IMG/VR virus record: IMGVR_UViG_3300036827_000361 | Coordinates: 1-39,435 of that record | Length of the DNA stretch: 39,435 nt | Origin: a virus | Direction: 5' to 3' (one strand) | Shown here: piece by piece, positions 22,549 to 30,381 of the stretch | Layout of the letters: each line of letters begins with the position of its first letter | Position numbering within the stretch: position 1 is the first letter of the stretch | Program-made: the position numbers and the translations under genes | The notes under the pieces: model-generated | The model's database searches: none | Told to the model about the DNA's origin: nothing | The model's input: the letters and a program-made list of their open reading frames with translations, nothing else

Positions 22549-23103
22549 TTATTTAGTGGAATTCTTTGAGAGGCGTTCTTGCGTTTCTGCGACCGTCTCA
22601 TCTGTCATGCCAGCAAGGAATTTGATTTGCAAAAGCTGGCTTTCAACGTGATTGATATATGTATTGCGGGTCGTGAGCCAAACGTAGCTCTGGTCAATAT
22701 CGCCGGGAAGAGAGAACTGTTCAATGCCGAGAAAAGAGGATGGATTAGCGAGATTGTTTAAGCCCTGCTCAATTAACTTAATCAGTCTTTCTCGGGACTG
22801 CAAAAGCAAATGGGCCAGTTCCGGGGTCTTGTCGGCAATCTGTACTGTCATCCATAAGTCCAGCTGCTGCCCGAGTGGAGCATCGCCGTCAATTTCAGGC
22901 AAGAATATTTTTCTGATTACTTGCTGAAGCGCTACGTTATTTTTAATCAAATAGGAAAGGGTGCTGGATTCATCGGCAGTTATTGTGAGACCGAGCATCG
23001 CTCTGCGCATAGTCTTTAAAAGCGCATCATTTTCCGCAAAAGTGTTTTTTAACAGCGACATCTCGCTATCGGAGATGCGGCGTTCTTGTTTCTTTGTTTC
23101 CAT
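22549..23103 (-). CDS. hypothetical virion-assembly protein
   Basis: 184 residues, nearly all-helical (AHLLLQSRERLIKLIEQGLN), Leu-rich, no membrane segment. It lies between portal and scaffold genes and may be a portal- or head-associated protein. AATTAA lies 11 nt before its start, within the end of the preceding gene. No family recognised. Confidence 0.55.
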   Translation of the reverse strand: METKKQERRISDSEMSLLKNTFAENDALLKTMRRAMLGLTITADESSTLSYLIKNNVALQQVIRKIFLPEIDGDAPLGQQLDLWMTVQIADKTPELAHLLLQSRERLIKLIEQGLNNLANPSSFLGIEQFSLPGDIDQSYVWLTTRNTYINHVESQLLQIKFLAGMTDETVAETQERLSKNSTK

Positions 23104-23286
23104 TTATAGGGTGTTTAATTTTGCTTCGAGCGCTTCTTTTTTGAGTGCGTACTTCTCCGGGTTCTGCTTGGCGTATTTTTCGATGAATGCGCGGAACTCT
23201 GCTTTTTGCGGCGAGTCTTCGCTGACTTCCGGGGATACCGGGTCTTGTACGATGTCTTCATCTGAAGTGTTGGTTTTCTTTGGCAT
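23104..23286 (-). CDS. 60-residue acidic/basic protein
   Basis: MPKKTNTSDEDIVQDPVSPE is an acidic disordered half; a helical basic half (KYAKQNPEKYALKKEALEAK) follows. It starts 13 bp after the portal stop, with AATTAA 9 nt before the ATG, and its stop abuts the next start. Unknown function. Confidence 0.55.
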   Translation of the reverse strand: MPKKTNTSDEDIVQDPVSPEVSEDSPQKAEFRAFIEKYAKQNPEKYALKKEALEAKLNTL

Positions 23287-23299
23287 GTTTATCTGTTAA

Positions 23300-25261
23300 T
23301 TATTTTTGTGGAAGTTGCGGAGTTTGTTGTGGCTGTACTGGCTGCTGTTGAGCGCCTGGGCGTTGAGGTTGCTGCGGCGGTGGTGTCTGCTGTGGTTGTT
23401 GTCCAAGGTCTTGAGGTTGAAGTGTAATTCCGGCGCGTTGTGCTGCTTGGATTTGTCCTGCTGGCGGTAAATCTTTATAGTCCATGCCGATTGTTAAGCG
23501 TTCGGTCATTGGCGGCAGGAATGGCGAGGTAGGCGGCATCAACTCAACTGGAGAAACGACTCCGGTAGCTTCAAGGATTTTATTGAATACAAGTTTGGCA
23601 TTAGGATTGTTTAAGAGTGCTGGGTTGCTTGCGATATTGGTGAGAACGGTTGAAAGGGTCTGAAGAATTGTTGCCTTGTCACCTGTTTCATTTGTTACTT
23701 CGACATCTAAATCCCATTCCAAATCTTTAAAAATCTCTTTCCATGTTTTGCTTGGGATGTCTGATGGCTTAAAGAAGCGCTGATTGCCTTGGGTATTGAG
23801 GCCGTCTTGAACTGAAGATTGAAGCGCGGCTAAGTCTTGATTGCTTGCAATCTGGCCAGAGAGAATTGCTTTTTTCTTTTGGTTATTATCAATCTGAATC
23901 GCTTTGTTCTTAGTATACAGCGCGTCAATTTGGGTAATGTGGTAATCGTCAAGCGTTGCGCTGATTTCTTCGGTAGTATCCATTTGCTTTTTAAGAAATG
24001 GAATGATGAACCGGCGCATCATCTCTTCAACGTGTATTCCTTTGTTCTCGGTCATCACTTCAAAAAGGGAATGAGACTCTTGATTCAGGATTGCAACTTG
24101 TCTAAACGGAGTTCCTGATGGCATCGTCTGCCCAGAGATTGCGTCTGGTGTTGATGTGATGTCTTTAGCGAGTGCTTGCCACTGTGCGGAAAAGTTTTGA
24201 AGTGATGTAATGTCGTGGCTGTTGTTCTGAAGTTGTATTAGGGGTTTGCCGTCTGCGTGAATCAGGATGTCGCCGTTTTCGATTGCGGCCAGGGCGTTCT
24301 GCCCGACAAAATTAGGGTCTGCGGTCTGGAAAATAAGCTTTGAAGCCAGGTCGAGCTGGTCTTTAATCGCTTTGGCCGAATGATTCACCATCCATTGCGC
24401 TTCAAATAAATGTTCTACAGCGCCGATTGCTTGGGTGCGTCCGTCCTCCCTGATAAGGTGCGTAATCATGTAAGGGTCTTGGGCTTCGCGGCCAGAGATT
24501 AGAGAAAAGTCGTCATAACCGTCTTTCTTTTCGTTTTCAAGAAATGAGATGACGTGCATCTGTTGAACATATTTCTTATCATCTTTCTCTTTTTCAGTAA
24601 TGAAGCAGAGCGGGAGTTCGCCGTGAACTTCGTAAAGTTCGATATAGTCGGCGCGAGTGTCCTGATTCTGCTTATCGAGGGTCTTGCGAGTGCCGACCGC
24701 GCTAATCAGTTTTTCAACCATTTCTTGGTCATATCCCTTGCGCATCCGCAATTGTGCCGGTGTAAGGTAAAGTTTTTCAATCTTGGGGGCTGCATCGAAG
24801 TCAACCGGGTCCGCTATCAAACGATTCCAAGGCACAATCATCCAGTGCAGTTCACCTTTTTGTTCCACGAACTTGAGGACGGTTGAACCATAACGAGCCA
24901 GCGAACGGCCCCAATCTTTCAAGAAAGAGCCAAAGTTTTCCCGGCGCATCCACTGTTGCAAATGTACGGTCGCAAGGAAAGCCGGGAAATAATCTGATTG
25001 CTTGGTCGCCTTAACTCGGATGTCTTTTCGGTCCAGGTCTGTAGCGCGATACCAAATGTTTACAGCTGCGGTGACAATGTTAAAAAAAGGCTTCTCGCGT
25101 CCAAGTGAATCGGTCTCGCCAGAAATATGCTTGCTGTTTAAGTAAGCGTCAATTTTTTCAATATTGTCGTACTGGTTGAAGTGGACATAGCGGGAAATGG
25201 TAGTGTTCCCGGCAATGTAGTTCTGTTCCTGTTTTCTAACGAGGTCAAAAATCGTTTGCAT
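23300..25261 (-). CDS. portal protein
   Basis: 653 residues, the largest gene. Strand/helix alternation in the first 350 residues (wing and stem), a long helix with AKAIKDQLDLASKLIFQTA, and a Gln/Pro-rich C-terminal tail (QQPQQTPPPQQPQRPGAQQQ), as in portal rings of podoviruses. It forms the dodecameric channel for DNA entry. Located between terminase and capsid genes in the canonical order. Confidence 0.8.
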   Translation of the reverse strand: MQTIFDLVRKQEQNYIAGNTTISRYVHFNQYDNIEKIDAYLNSKHISGETDSLGREKPFFNIVTAAVNIWYRATDLDRKDIRVKATKQSDYFPAFLATVHLQQWMRRENFGSFLKDWGRSLARYGSTVLKFVEQKGELHWMIVPWNRLIADPVDFDAAPKIEKLYLTPAQLRMRKGYDQEMVEKLISAVGTRKTLDKQNQDTRADYIELYEVHGELPLCFITEKEKDDKKYVQQMHVISFLENEKKDGYDDFSLISGREAQDPYMITHLIREDGRTQAIGAVEHLFEAQWMVNHSAKAIKDQLDLASKLIFQTADPNFVGQNALAAIENGDILIHADGKPLIQLQNNSHDITSLQNFSAQWQALAKDITSTPDAISGQTMPSGTPFRQVAILNQESHSLFEVMTENKGIHVEEMMRRFIIPFLKKQMDTTEEISATLDDYHITQIDALYTKNKAIQIDNNQKKKAILSGQIASNQDLAALQSSVQDGLNTQGNQRFFKPSDIPSKTWKEIFKDLEWDLDVEVTNETGDKATILQTLSTVLTNIASNPALLNNPNAKLVFNKILEATGVVSPVELMPPTSPFLPPMTERLTIGMDYKDLPPAGQIQAAQRAGITLQPQDLGQQPQQTPPPQQPQRPGAQQQPVQPQQTPQLPQK

Positions 25262-25269
25262 TTAAGCGT

Positions 25270-25542
25270 TTAAATAGTGTTTGGAGACCAAAGAATGGTA
25301 ATGTCTGCTGTACCGCCGATTGTGGCAAAGAGACCTGTATAAAAGTCAATTGGCGCTGGGAAAAGCTGAACGCTTGAACCTGTTGGAAAGGTAAAGGTGT
25401 TCATGATTACAGTATTTGCCGCAGTTAAGCTGTCCCACAATTTCAATGTGCCGCTGGTATGCGAGTTGACGATAAAGCCGTTAACCTGTCCGGCGCCTGC
25501 TTGAACCTGAACGGACGCAGCGGTGTTTTTATATTTAGCCAT
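25270..25542 (-). CDS. small structural protein between terminase and portal
   Basis: 90 residues, strand-rich (GFIVNSHTSGTLKLWDSLTA) and Thr/Ser/Gly-rich. Its start overlaps the stop of the terminase gene by one base and has AATTAA 12 nt upstream. Possibly a head-joining or decoration protein; no family recognised. Confidence 0.55.
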   Translation of the reverse strand: MAKYKNTAASVQVQAGAGQVNGFIVNSHTSGTLKLWDSLTAANTVIMNTFTFPTGSSVQLFPAPIDFYTGLFATIGGTADITILWSPNTI

Positions 25543-26993
25543 TATTTTGTTGAGTTAATTGATTGATTTGCTCTTGTGAGCGAAAAATGTTGTAACTGTT
25601 GATTGACCACATGCGAAGTATTTGGGTCTTCGTTGGTCGCATCACGCTTTAGTTCAAACCAAGCGCGGAAAATGATTTGGTCGCCAATGTCGGGTGAGCG
25701 TCCCAGGTCTCCTTTCACTTCGTCCTTGGGCTTGATTGCCAGCTTTCCGTCTGAGTCCACGTCCTTATGGCGCAAGAGTGCAGTTAGTTCTTCAATAATC
25801 TGTTCGCGGTACTCTGGGACTTTGAACGCTATCTTGTGTTCGTTTATCAGCTCCGCAAGTTTGAAAGCGCACTGAGTTTTTAAGTTTCTAAAATTTGTTT
25901 TCGGGTAAAGCGGCGAGTCTATCTTTTGTACTTTTCCGCGTATCTGTGTTCTGGTTGGAAGCGGTGTTGAGTTGGCAACGAATCCCCGGACTCCCGGCAG
26001 GCCGTCTACCACTCCCCCGCCTACGCCGTCCTCATCAATGATGATGTTCGAATAAGGGATTTGGTTGATTGCTGCAAAGTCCCTGGCTTGACGTTTCGTT
26101 TCTTCGATGTCCTGCTTGGCTCTCTGCTCAATTCTTACGAGTTCTAAGCCTTCCCAGAAGCCGAATACAGTTGTGTCTTTGCCCTTGCGCGCCACGTCTA
26201 CAGTCAAATATTTCTGATTGTCTTTGACGATTGTGTTTGTAAAAGCGTCTGACAGGGCATCGTAGGACACAAGCGCGTCCAGGTCTTCGTCGTAATCCCA
26301 ATTGCCAAGAAATAAACGCTGCCGGCGAACTTTGTCTTTTTCATTTGAAAGTGTGGCGACGTAATCAGCCGGGAGATAGGTGTTGTCAGTAGCAAGAGCT
26401 TGGACGAATTTGCGGCTTGGCGGTAAGAGATTCTGCTTCCACGGTTGTATGAAGTCGCGTTTCATCCAACCTTTTTTCGGGTTAGCGGTAATCAGTAACT
26501 TCTTTTTGAGTTTGTACTCATCGTTTTTCCATCGTCCGATTGAAAGCCAGAGGTTTGCCTTGGCTGCTTCCACGACTTCGCCGCCCTCTTCAATCCAGCC
26601 GCGAGTGTTTTGCATGGAACCAAAGCGTTCGTAAAGCGGGTCCTGCGGAAGATATTTACAAGAAATGAAGTGTACAAGTGAGCCGTTATAAAGTTTCCAA
26701 AAGTTATCCTGGCCGTTAAACGTGGCGTATTCGTTTATGTCGAGCTGCCAGTTTTTAAAGACTTCGTGAATCGTTGGAATGGTGTATTTACGGAGGTCGT
26801 TTAACTCTTGCCGCGCTATAAAGTAATGCGTTTCGGGATAAATAAGTGCATCGCCAAAAATGAGAGAAGCACCTAAGTAACTCTTGCCCCCAGCTTTGCC
26901 GCCGCCGAAAAGAAGTTCTTCTGTTTCGTCATCTATCCAGTATTGAGCGGCTTCGTACTGCTTAGGATTTGTTGTCTGGAACTGGATTTCCAT
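25542..26993 (-). CDS. terL: terminase large subunit
   Basis: 483 residues. ATPase part: Walker A-like FGGGKAGGKS (29-38) and Walker B RGWIEEGGE; nuclease part: TVDVARKGKDTT, IIIDEDGVGGGV and RSPDIGDQI supply the acidic metal ligands. It cuts concatemers and drives DNA into the head. It overlaps the small subunit gene by 32 bases. The spacing of motifs fits P22/Sf6-like terminases. Confidence 0.92.
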   Translation of the reverse strand: MEIQFQTTNPKQYEAAQYWIDDETEELLFGGGKAGGKSYLGASLIFGDALIYPETHYFIARQELNDLRKYTIPTIHEVFKNWQLDINEYATFNGQDNFWKLYNGSLVHFISCKYLPQDPLYERFGSMQNTRGWIEEGGEVVEAAKANLWLSIGRWKNDEYKLKKKLLITANPKKGWMKRDFIQPWKQNLLPPSRKFVQALATDNTYLPADYVATLSNEKDKVRRQRLFLGNWDYDEDLDALVSYDALSDAFTNTIVKDNQKYLTVDVARKGKDTTVFGFWEGLELVRIEQRAKQDIEETKRQARDFAAINQIPYSNIIIDEDGVGGGVVDGLPGVRGFVANSTPLPTRTQIRGKVQKIDSPLYPKTNFRNLKTQCAFKLAELINEHKIAFKVPEYREQIIEELTALLRHKDVDSDGKLAIKPKDEVKGDLGRSPDIGDQIIFRAWFELKRDATNEDPNTSHVVNQQLQHFSLTRANQSINSTK

Positions 26994-27309
26994 TCGTGCT
27001 TGTTGAAATGGTTTGGCCGCTGGCTAAAGAAATTGTCATGCCGGTAATCTGCTCAAATTTGATTGGCTGGCCGTCTTTTCCGGTGAGTTCAACGCCTTGG
27101 CTAGCTTTGCCGAAAATACGGTCGAGAAGTTCTCGGGTCGCGTAGGTGTCGCCGTGTTTGGCGTTGTGAATCAGGGCGTCGATAATCGGCCCCCATTCCT
27201 CGGCGGCGCGTTCAATAAGCGCCTTTTTCATTTCTTGGGCGAGAAGTGTGTGGCCTGCGATTGTTCCCTTGGGCCTTCCGGCACCTGGGCGTTTGCCGCC
27301 ATTTGGCAT
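26962..27309 (-). CDS. terS: terminase small subunit
   Basis: 115 residues beginning MPNGGKRPGAGRPKGTIAGH, the GRP-KG opening typical of phage small terminases and related DNA-binding proteins; then a helical core (KKALIERAAEEWGPIIDALI) and a flexible tail. It recognises packaging DNA and hands it to the large subunit. First gene of the leftward virion operon. Confidence 0.8.
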   Translation of the reverse strand: MPNGGKRPGAGRPKGTIAGHTLLAQEMKKALIERAAEEWGPIIDALIHNAKHGDTYATRELLDRIFGKASQGVELTGKDGQPIKFEQITGMTISLASGQTISTSTNGNPVPDNKS

Positions 27310-27339
27310 AGGTGGGTAAAAAATCAGTTAATCGGAAAC

Positions 27340-27369
27340 TATATGCGGATAACAATAGAAAAAAGTCAA
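27340..27369 (-). promoter_or_regulatory. candidate promoter of the virion operon
   Basis: On the minus strand TTGACT (27364-27369), 18-bp spacer, CATATA (27340-27345), about 31 bp before the small terminase start. It is the only promoter-like pair upstream of the 14-kb virion operon. Confidence 0.45.
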
Positions 27370-27549
27370 CAACCGTGAAGGCAAATTAACCGTCTACTCT
27401 AATAGGACGAGTTTTAGATAACAGGGGCGAACCGGAAGCAGGAAGTCCTTTATTCATGCGACCTTAGGAAATTTGCGCGATAGAAGTGCAAATATCGGAA
27501 AAAGAAACGTCAGTTTTAGTAGAGCAAACAGCGCAAATTGTGAGGACTT

Positions 27550-27693
27550 GTGAAAACAAAAAATGAGAAACGAGTAATAAAACGAAGAGTGTTTGCAAAG
27601 CTTTTGTCTTACTGTCTCAAGCTCGGCCCCTACTTGATTGTAGCGAAGACTCTGCTCGACATAGCAATCACGGTTCACAAATGGAAGGCTTAA
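27550..27693 (+). CDS. possible 47-residue basic amphipathic peptide
   Basis: GTG start with GAGGA 5 nt upstream. Product MKTKNEKRVIKRRVFAKLLS followed by a hydrophobic helix (LIVAKTLLDIAITV). Stop overlaps the stop of the convergent 27690 gene. The ribosome site and helix support it; no family recognised. Confidence 0.4.
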   Translation: MKTKNEKRVIKRRVFAKLLSYCLKLGPYLIVAKTLLDIAITVHKWKA

Positions 27694-27899
27694 TCTTCAT
27701 CCGGCGCGGTGTACTCAAACCCTATTGGGTCTGCTATTGGCCGGTCTTCTGCTCTGTCAGCTACAAATATCTCGTGTACCGGAGCCTTACTCTCGTTCTT
27801 GAGAGCTTGCTGTACGGATGACGCGATTACATATTTGCGAATGACGAAGCGGAACTTAGTCGGCTTGGCTAGCTTCTTTGCGGAAGTTTTTGAAGGCAT
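27690..27899 (-). CDS. hypothetical 69-residue protein
   Basis: Basic N-terminus (MPSKTSAKKLAKPTKFR), strand (RFVIRKYVIASS), and an acidic tail. Similar in size and layout to the 3574-3771 protein, but I cannot show homology. Overlaps the 27856 gene by 44 bases in another frame. Confidence 0.5.
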   Translation of the reverse strand: MPSKTSAKKLAKPTKFRFVIRKYVIASSVQQALKNESKAPVHEIFVADRAEDRPIADPIGFEYTAPDED

Positions 27900-28185
27900 T
27901 GATGAGGCGTTTAAATAGTGAAGGCTTTGGCTCCGGGTTTAATCCCAAGTTGTCGATGACGACCGTAAGCTGTAAATCCCATTCGACCCCGGCAATCTTG
28001 TTCTCTGCAAATGCGCGGGCGTTCTTGTCCACATATTCCTTAATGGTGTTGCGAACCCGGCGTTCAAGCGTTTCTTCGACCGCCTTTATGACGTAATTTT
28101 GCTGGACTTCGTTCATGTGTAGATAAGTTTCTGTGGATAACTTTTGATTCGGTGGCTTAGATAAGCGATTTTCCTGCATTTGCAT
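27856..28185 (-). CDS. hypothetical 109-residue protein
   Basis: Helical, charged (VIKAVEETLERRVRNTIKEY), with a basic end (FKRLINAFKNFRKEA). Starts at 28185, or at the internal ATG of MNEVQQNYV. A perfect DnaA-type word, TTATCCACA on the minus strand, lies in the N-terminal coding part near 28134. Function unknown. Confidence 0.5.
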   Translation of the reverse strand: MQMQENRLSKPPNQKLSTETYLHMNEVQQNYVIKAVEETLERRVRNTIKEYVDKNARAFAENKIAGVEWDLQLTVVIDNLGLNPEPKPSLFKRLINAFKNFRKEASQAD

Positions 28186-28238
28186 GTTTCTGAGGATTTG
28201 TCAGAATACCTATGTAGCGAGGGAGAAAGAAAAAATTT

Positions 28239-28391
28239 ATGAAATATGTCGTTATCTTCCCACCAATTACTTTTGAGGAAGACGGAAGCAGGTTAGAACA
28301 CGGACAAGCCGTTCATACCGCACTGAAACAGCTAACAAAGGCGATTGAAGCAAATAATAATGAAGCATTTGAAATCCGTGTGATTGCCTAG
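28239..28391 (+). CDS. 50-residue hypothetical protein
   Basis: MKYVVIFPPITFEEDGSRLE, then a helix (HTALKQLTKAIEANN) and a last strand (FEIRVIA), so a small alpha/beta fold. GGGAG lies 14 nt before the ATG. First gene of a rightward four-gene unit (28239-28997). Confidence 0.55.
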   Translation: MKYVVIFPPITFEEDGSRLEHGQAVHTALKQLTKAIEANNNEAFEIRVIA

Positions 28392-28403
28392 TGTCCTAAT
28401 CCA

Positions 28404-28424
28404 ATTCCCCGATTCTTCGGGGAT
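28404..28424 (+). terminator. terminator-like hairpin without T-run
   Basis: CCCCGA-TTCT-TCGGGG, extended by AT pairs, 12 nt after the 28239 gene. No T-run follows, so it may act as a partial terminator or RNA stabiliser between the first two genes of this unit. Confidence 0.4.
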
Positions 28425-28463
28425 GCGGACTAGACCGCTAAGGGTTTAGAGAAAGAGAAATGT

Positions 28464-28709
28464 ATGTCTGGAGTTTTAAACACAAACAATGTCGCGCTCG
28501 GCGATGATGTCGGAAAGCTTTGCCCGGTCTGTGCGCTTCTTATCCGAGGCTTTCAAGCAATTCATCGGCAGACTGACGGCATAATCGTTCATCAATCTTG
28601 TTTCGATGAAGCTGAGCTGTTAGAGGAGCCGGATGCAGAGGACTTTGCTTTTGCGGAACGTGCGGAAGATGACAAGCAGGCTGGATATGATTCTTCGAGG
28701 GGAGTATGA
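28464..28709 (+). CDS. small CxxC zinc-binding protein
   Basis: 81 residues. LCPVCALLIRGFQAIHRQTD and HQSCF give C-x2-C ... H ... H-x2-C, a possible zinc site. The second half is acidic (DEAELLEEPDAEDFAF). It overlaps the next gene by 4 bases (ATGA). Confidence 0.55.
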   Translation: MSGVLNTNNVALGDDVGKLCPVCALLIRGFQAIHRQTDGIIVHQSCFDEAELLEEPDAEDFAFAERAEDDKQAGYDSSRGV

Positions 28710-28897
28710 AAGAAACTCGTCACACCCGCTCCCTTCGCTTCACTGATGCCGGCTGGAAGCTAATAACGAGCCGCTCTGAGGAGCGGTTAGGCCTCAAACG
28801 AGGCAAGAGTCAAAGGGCAAGGTATTTGGAGGACTTAGCATTAAAAGAACACAAGGAAAATGAAATATCAAAAGGGCTATCACCAACTCCAGCGTGA
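28706..28897 (+). CDS. RHH-like DNA-binding protein
   Basis: 63 residues: MKETRHTRSLRFTDAGWKLI resembles the strand-helix opening of the 6620-6781 protein (TRHIRMSDEVW), followed by a second helix (SQRARYLEDLALKEH). A ribbon-helix-helix-type regulator is likely. Coupled to the previous gene by ATGA. Confidence 0.5.
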   Translation: MKETRHTRSLRFTDAGWKLITSRSEERLGLKRGKSQRARYLEDLALKEHKENEISKGLSPTPA

Positions 28898-28997
28898 GAA
28901 ACACATTGCCCGACTAAAGAAAGACCTGCTGTTCGTGTTCGGAATCCTGGGCTTCCTCGGTATTCTCGGACTGGCTGGATTCTTTTCAAAAAGATGA
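28860..28997 (+). CDS. 45-residue single-pass membrane peptide
   Basis: MKYQKGYHQLQREKHIARLK is a basic amphipathic half; a Gly/Leu-rich membrane segment (LLFVFGILGFLGILGLAGFF) ends in SKR. The start (AAGGAAAATG) overlaps the end of the previous gene by 38 bases. Function unknown. Confidence 0.6.
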   Translation: MKYQKGYHQLQREKHIARLKKDLLFVFGILGFLGILGLAGFFSKR

Positions 28998-29072
28998 GCG
29001 AAGGAAAGTGCAAGGCGTTAGCCTTCTGTTGCTGTTGAATATTGTTCCTGTCATCTGTTCTTAACATAACAT

Positions 29073-29645
29073 TCAATCGTCAGTTTTTCCGCCAGTTGCT
29101 TTCTTTGTGCGCGAAACAGGCGATAGCTCTTTTGCTTCTAGCTGTGCCCGTAGCCGAAAGAGCTTCTCTTCATAAAAAGCCGCCCACTCCTCAAAGTGGA
29201 TAAGCTGTCTACAAATTGGAACGCTCGTGGAGACAATTATCACAATAAGTAAAGCGCCACTGAAAGGTGCCATGAAATAAATCGTTGCGCGCGCCAAAGC
29301 AATTAAAGACATATTCGGAGTGTTCACAATATCCCAAATTGATGTAGATGGCCGCAAATAAATGCCGACCAAAACCATTGACAGTGCCACAAGGGCACCA
29401 AACATTGCTAATGCCATAACCGCGACTAGCCTATTCGTGTCATTGTGTAATTCGGTTAAATATTTAAGCCGATATTCAGCAGAGGAAATCCTGGTCTTTA
29501 GAAACCAAATATTCAATCGTTGCGGTGGAATAGATATGAAGCTACGAATATCACCAGAATAAACTGAAATCAGTCCTCCCACGAATAACGTGATAAATGC
29601 GAGCGAAAGTGGATGTTGACTGGACCAGCGAGATAGGCTATCCAT
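29073..29645 (-). CDS. four-segment membrane protein
   Basis: 190 residues from ATG 29645 (MDSLSRWSSQHPLSLAF); the frame is open to 29666. Hydrophobic segments near residues 14-30, 74-96, 112-140 (two), and a long C-terminal basic coiled coil (YEEKLFRLRAQLEAKEL). No family recognised. Could be a superinfection-exclusion or other lysogenic conversion gene, but nothing proves that. Confidence 0.55.
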   Translation of the reverse strand: MDSLSRWSSQHPLSLAFITLFVGGLISVYSGDIRSFISIPPQRLNIWFLKTRISSAEYRLKYLTELHNDTNRLVAVMALAMFGALVALSMVLVGIYLRPSTSIWDIVNTPNMSLIALARATIYFMAPFSGALLIVIIVSTSVPICRQLIHFEEWAAFYEEKLFRLRAQLEAKELSPVSRTKKATGGKTDD

Positions 29646-29675
29646 ATATAGCTCGCAATATATCACGCCTTACAG

Positions 29676-29918
29676 TCATTCGATGACCCCATTCTCTACC
29701 AGAGCCTCGTAAAGCCTCGCCAGACTCTCCAGCCGGTCCCGGACTTTGTACAGATACCTTGATGACACGCCAAGTCTCGCCTGGGCAGCGGGCGCGTTCC
29801 TCACGCTGAAAGTGCCGTGTTTATTCGGCCTTATATAGTCCCGGTAAATGGTTCGTTCAAACTTGTGGAAGTCCAATAAAGGTGAAATCCAGCGGTTGAA
29901 ATCTATTGAATTTGTCAT
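29676..29918 (-). CDS. possible helix-turn-helix protein
   Basis: 80 residues. APAAQARLGVSSRYLYKVRD resembles a helix-turn-helix with the recognition helix at VSSRYLYKVRDRL. The start has TTAATTATG directly upstream, no Shine-Dalgarno site. The 16-nt word shared with 6276-6291 lies in its first codons. Confidence 0.45.
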   Translation of the reverse strand: MTNSIDFNRWISPLLDFHKFERTIYRDYIRPNKHGTFSVRNAPAAQARLGVSSRYLYKVRDRLESLARLYEALVENGVIE

Positions 29919-29961
29919 AATTAAGAAAAGGATTGAAAGATTTTGATAGCTTTGGATGTGA

Positions 29962-30018
29962 GACTTCGGTTATAGTATTTGCAGGCTGGATAGCGTGAGT
30001 CTCCTAACCGCTGAAGTC
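29962..30018 (+). promoter_or_regulatory. inverted repeat across a TATAGT box
   Basis: GACTTCGGTTA (29962-29972) and TAACCGCTGAAGTC (30005-30018) are inverted copies with a 3-nt insertion. TATAGT at 29971-29976 could be a -10 for the 30101 gene, leaving a leader of about 120 nt. The repeat could be an operator or a leader stem. Confidence 0.35.
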
Positions 30019-30100
30019 CGAGCCATGCTACCTAAACATCGTTGAAGCTACGCTGGTTCCAAGAAATCAAAATAATTTAAGAAAATTATAAGGGGGCAAC

Positions 30101-30244
30101 ATGCCTCTCATTCAGACGCTTGTCTCTAGTTTTGGAGACTTCGTGCATCTGTTGGAACTCCTCCAGATGTATGCGCTGCAGCTCGTCTTGGTCGGCATTT
30201 TCTTTGCGGGTCTCTACAAGTTTGCAGCATCAATCCTGAAATAA
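30101..30244 (+). CDS. 47-residue membrane peptide
   Basis: GGGGG lies 5 nt before the ATG. MPLIQTLVSSFGDFVHLLEL leads into a membrane helix (ALQLVLVGIFFAGLYKFAA) and a short basic end. It precedes the folded element upstream of the primase. Function unknown. Confidence 0.55.
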   Translation: MPLIQTLVSSFGDFVHLLELLQMYALQLVLVGIFFAGLYKFAASILK

Positions 30245-30257
30245 AATTCTGTGCTGG

Positions 30258-30350
30258 TCGCTGGTGAGCGGGACTGTGAGCCCGGTTTAGGTCAAGTAGT
30301 TGGGCGTAAGCCTCGGTGCTTGTCTGTGAGTCAAACCTCACCGCCAGCGA
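30258..30350 (+). ncRNA. folded leader upstream of the primase
   Basis: TCGCTGG (30258-30264) and CCAGCGA (30344-30350) close a structure of 93 nt, with TGA/TCA adding pairs inside. Within it, CGGG/CCCG forms a hairpin and GGC-GTAA-GCC a GNRA-capped one. It ends 19 nt before the primase ribosome site (GGAGG). Such layout suits a cis-acting RNA or a processed small RNA. Confidence 0.5.
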
Positions 30351-30381
30351 TTAGTTCAGAAGCCAAAGGAGGGCTTAATGA

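Noticed and set aside
30258-30350. Cobalamin riboswitch
   Set aside because: ACTGTGA and a GAGTCA...ACC...CCGCC string recall parts of that class, but the central GCCACTG-type box and order are missing.
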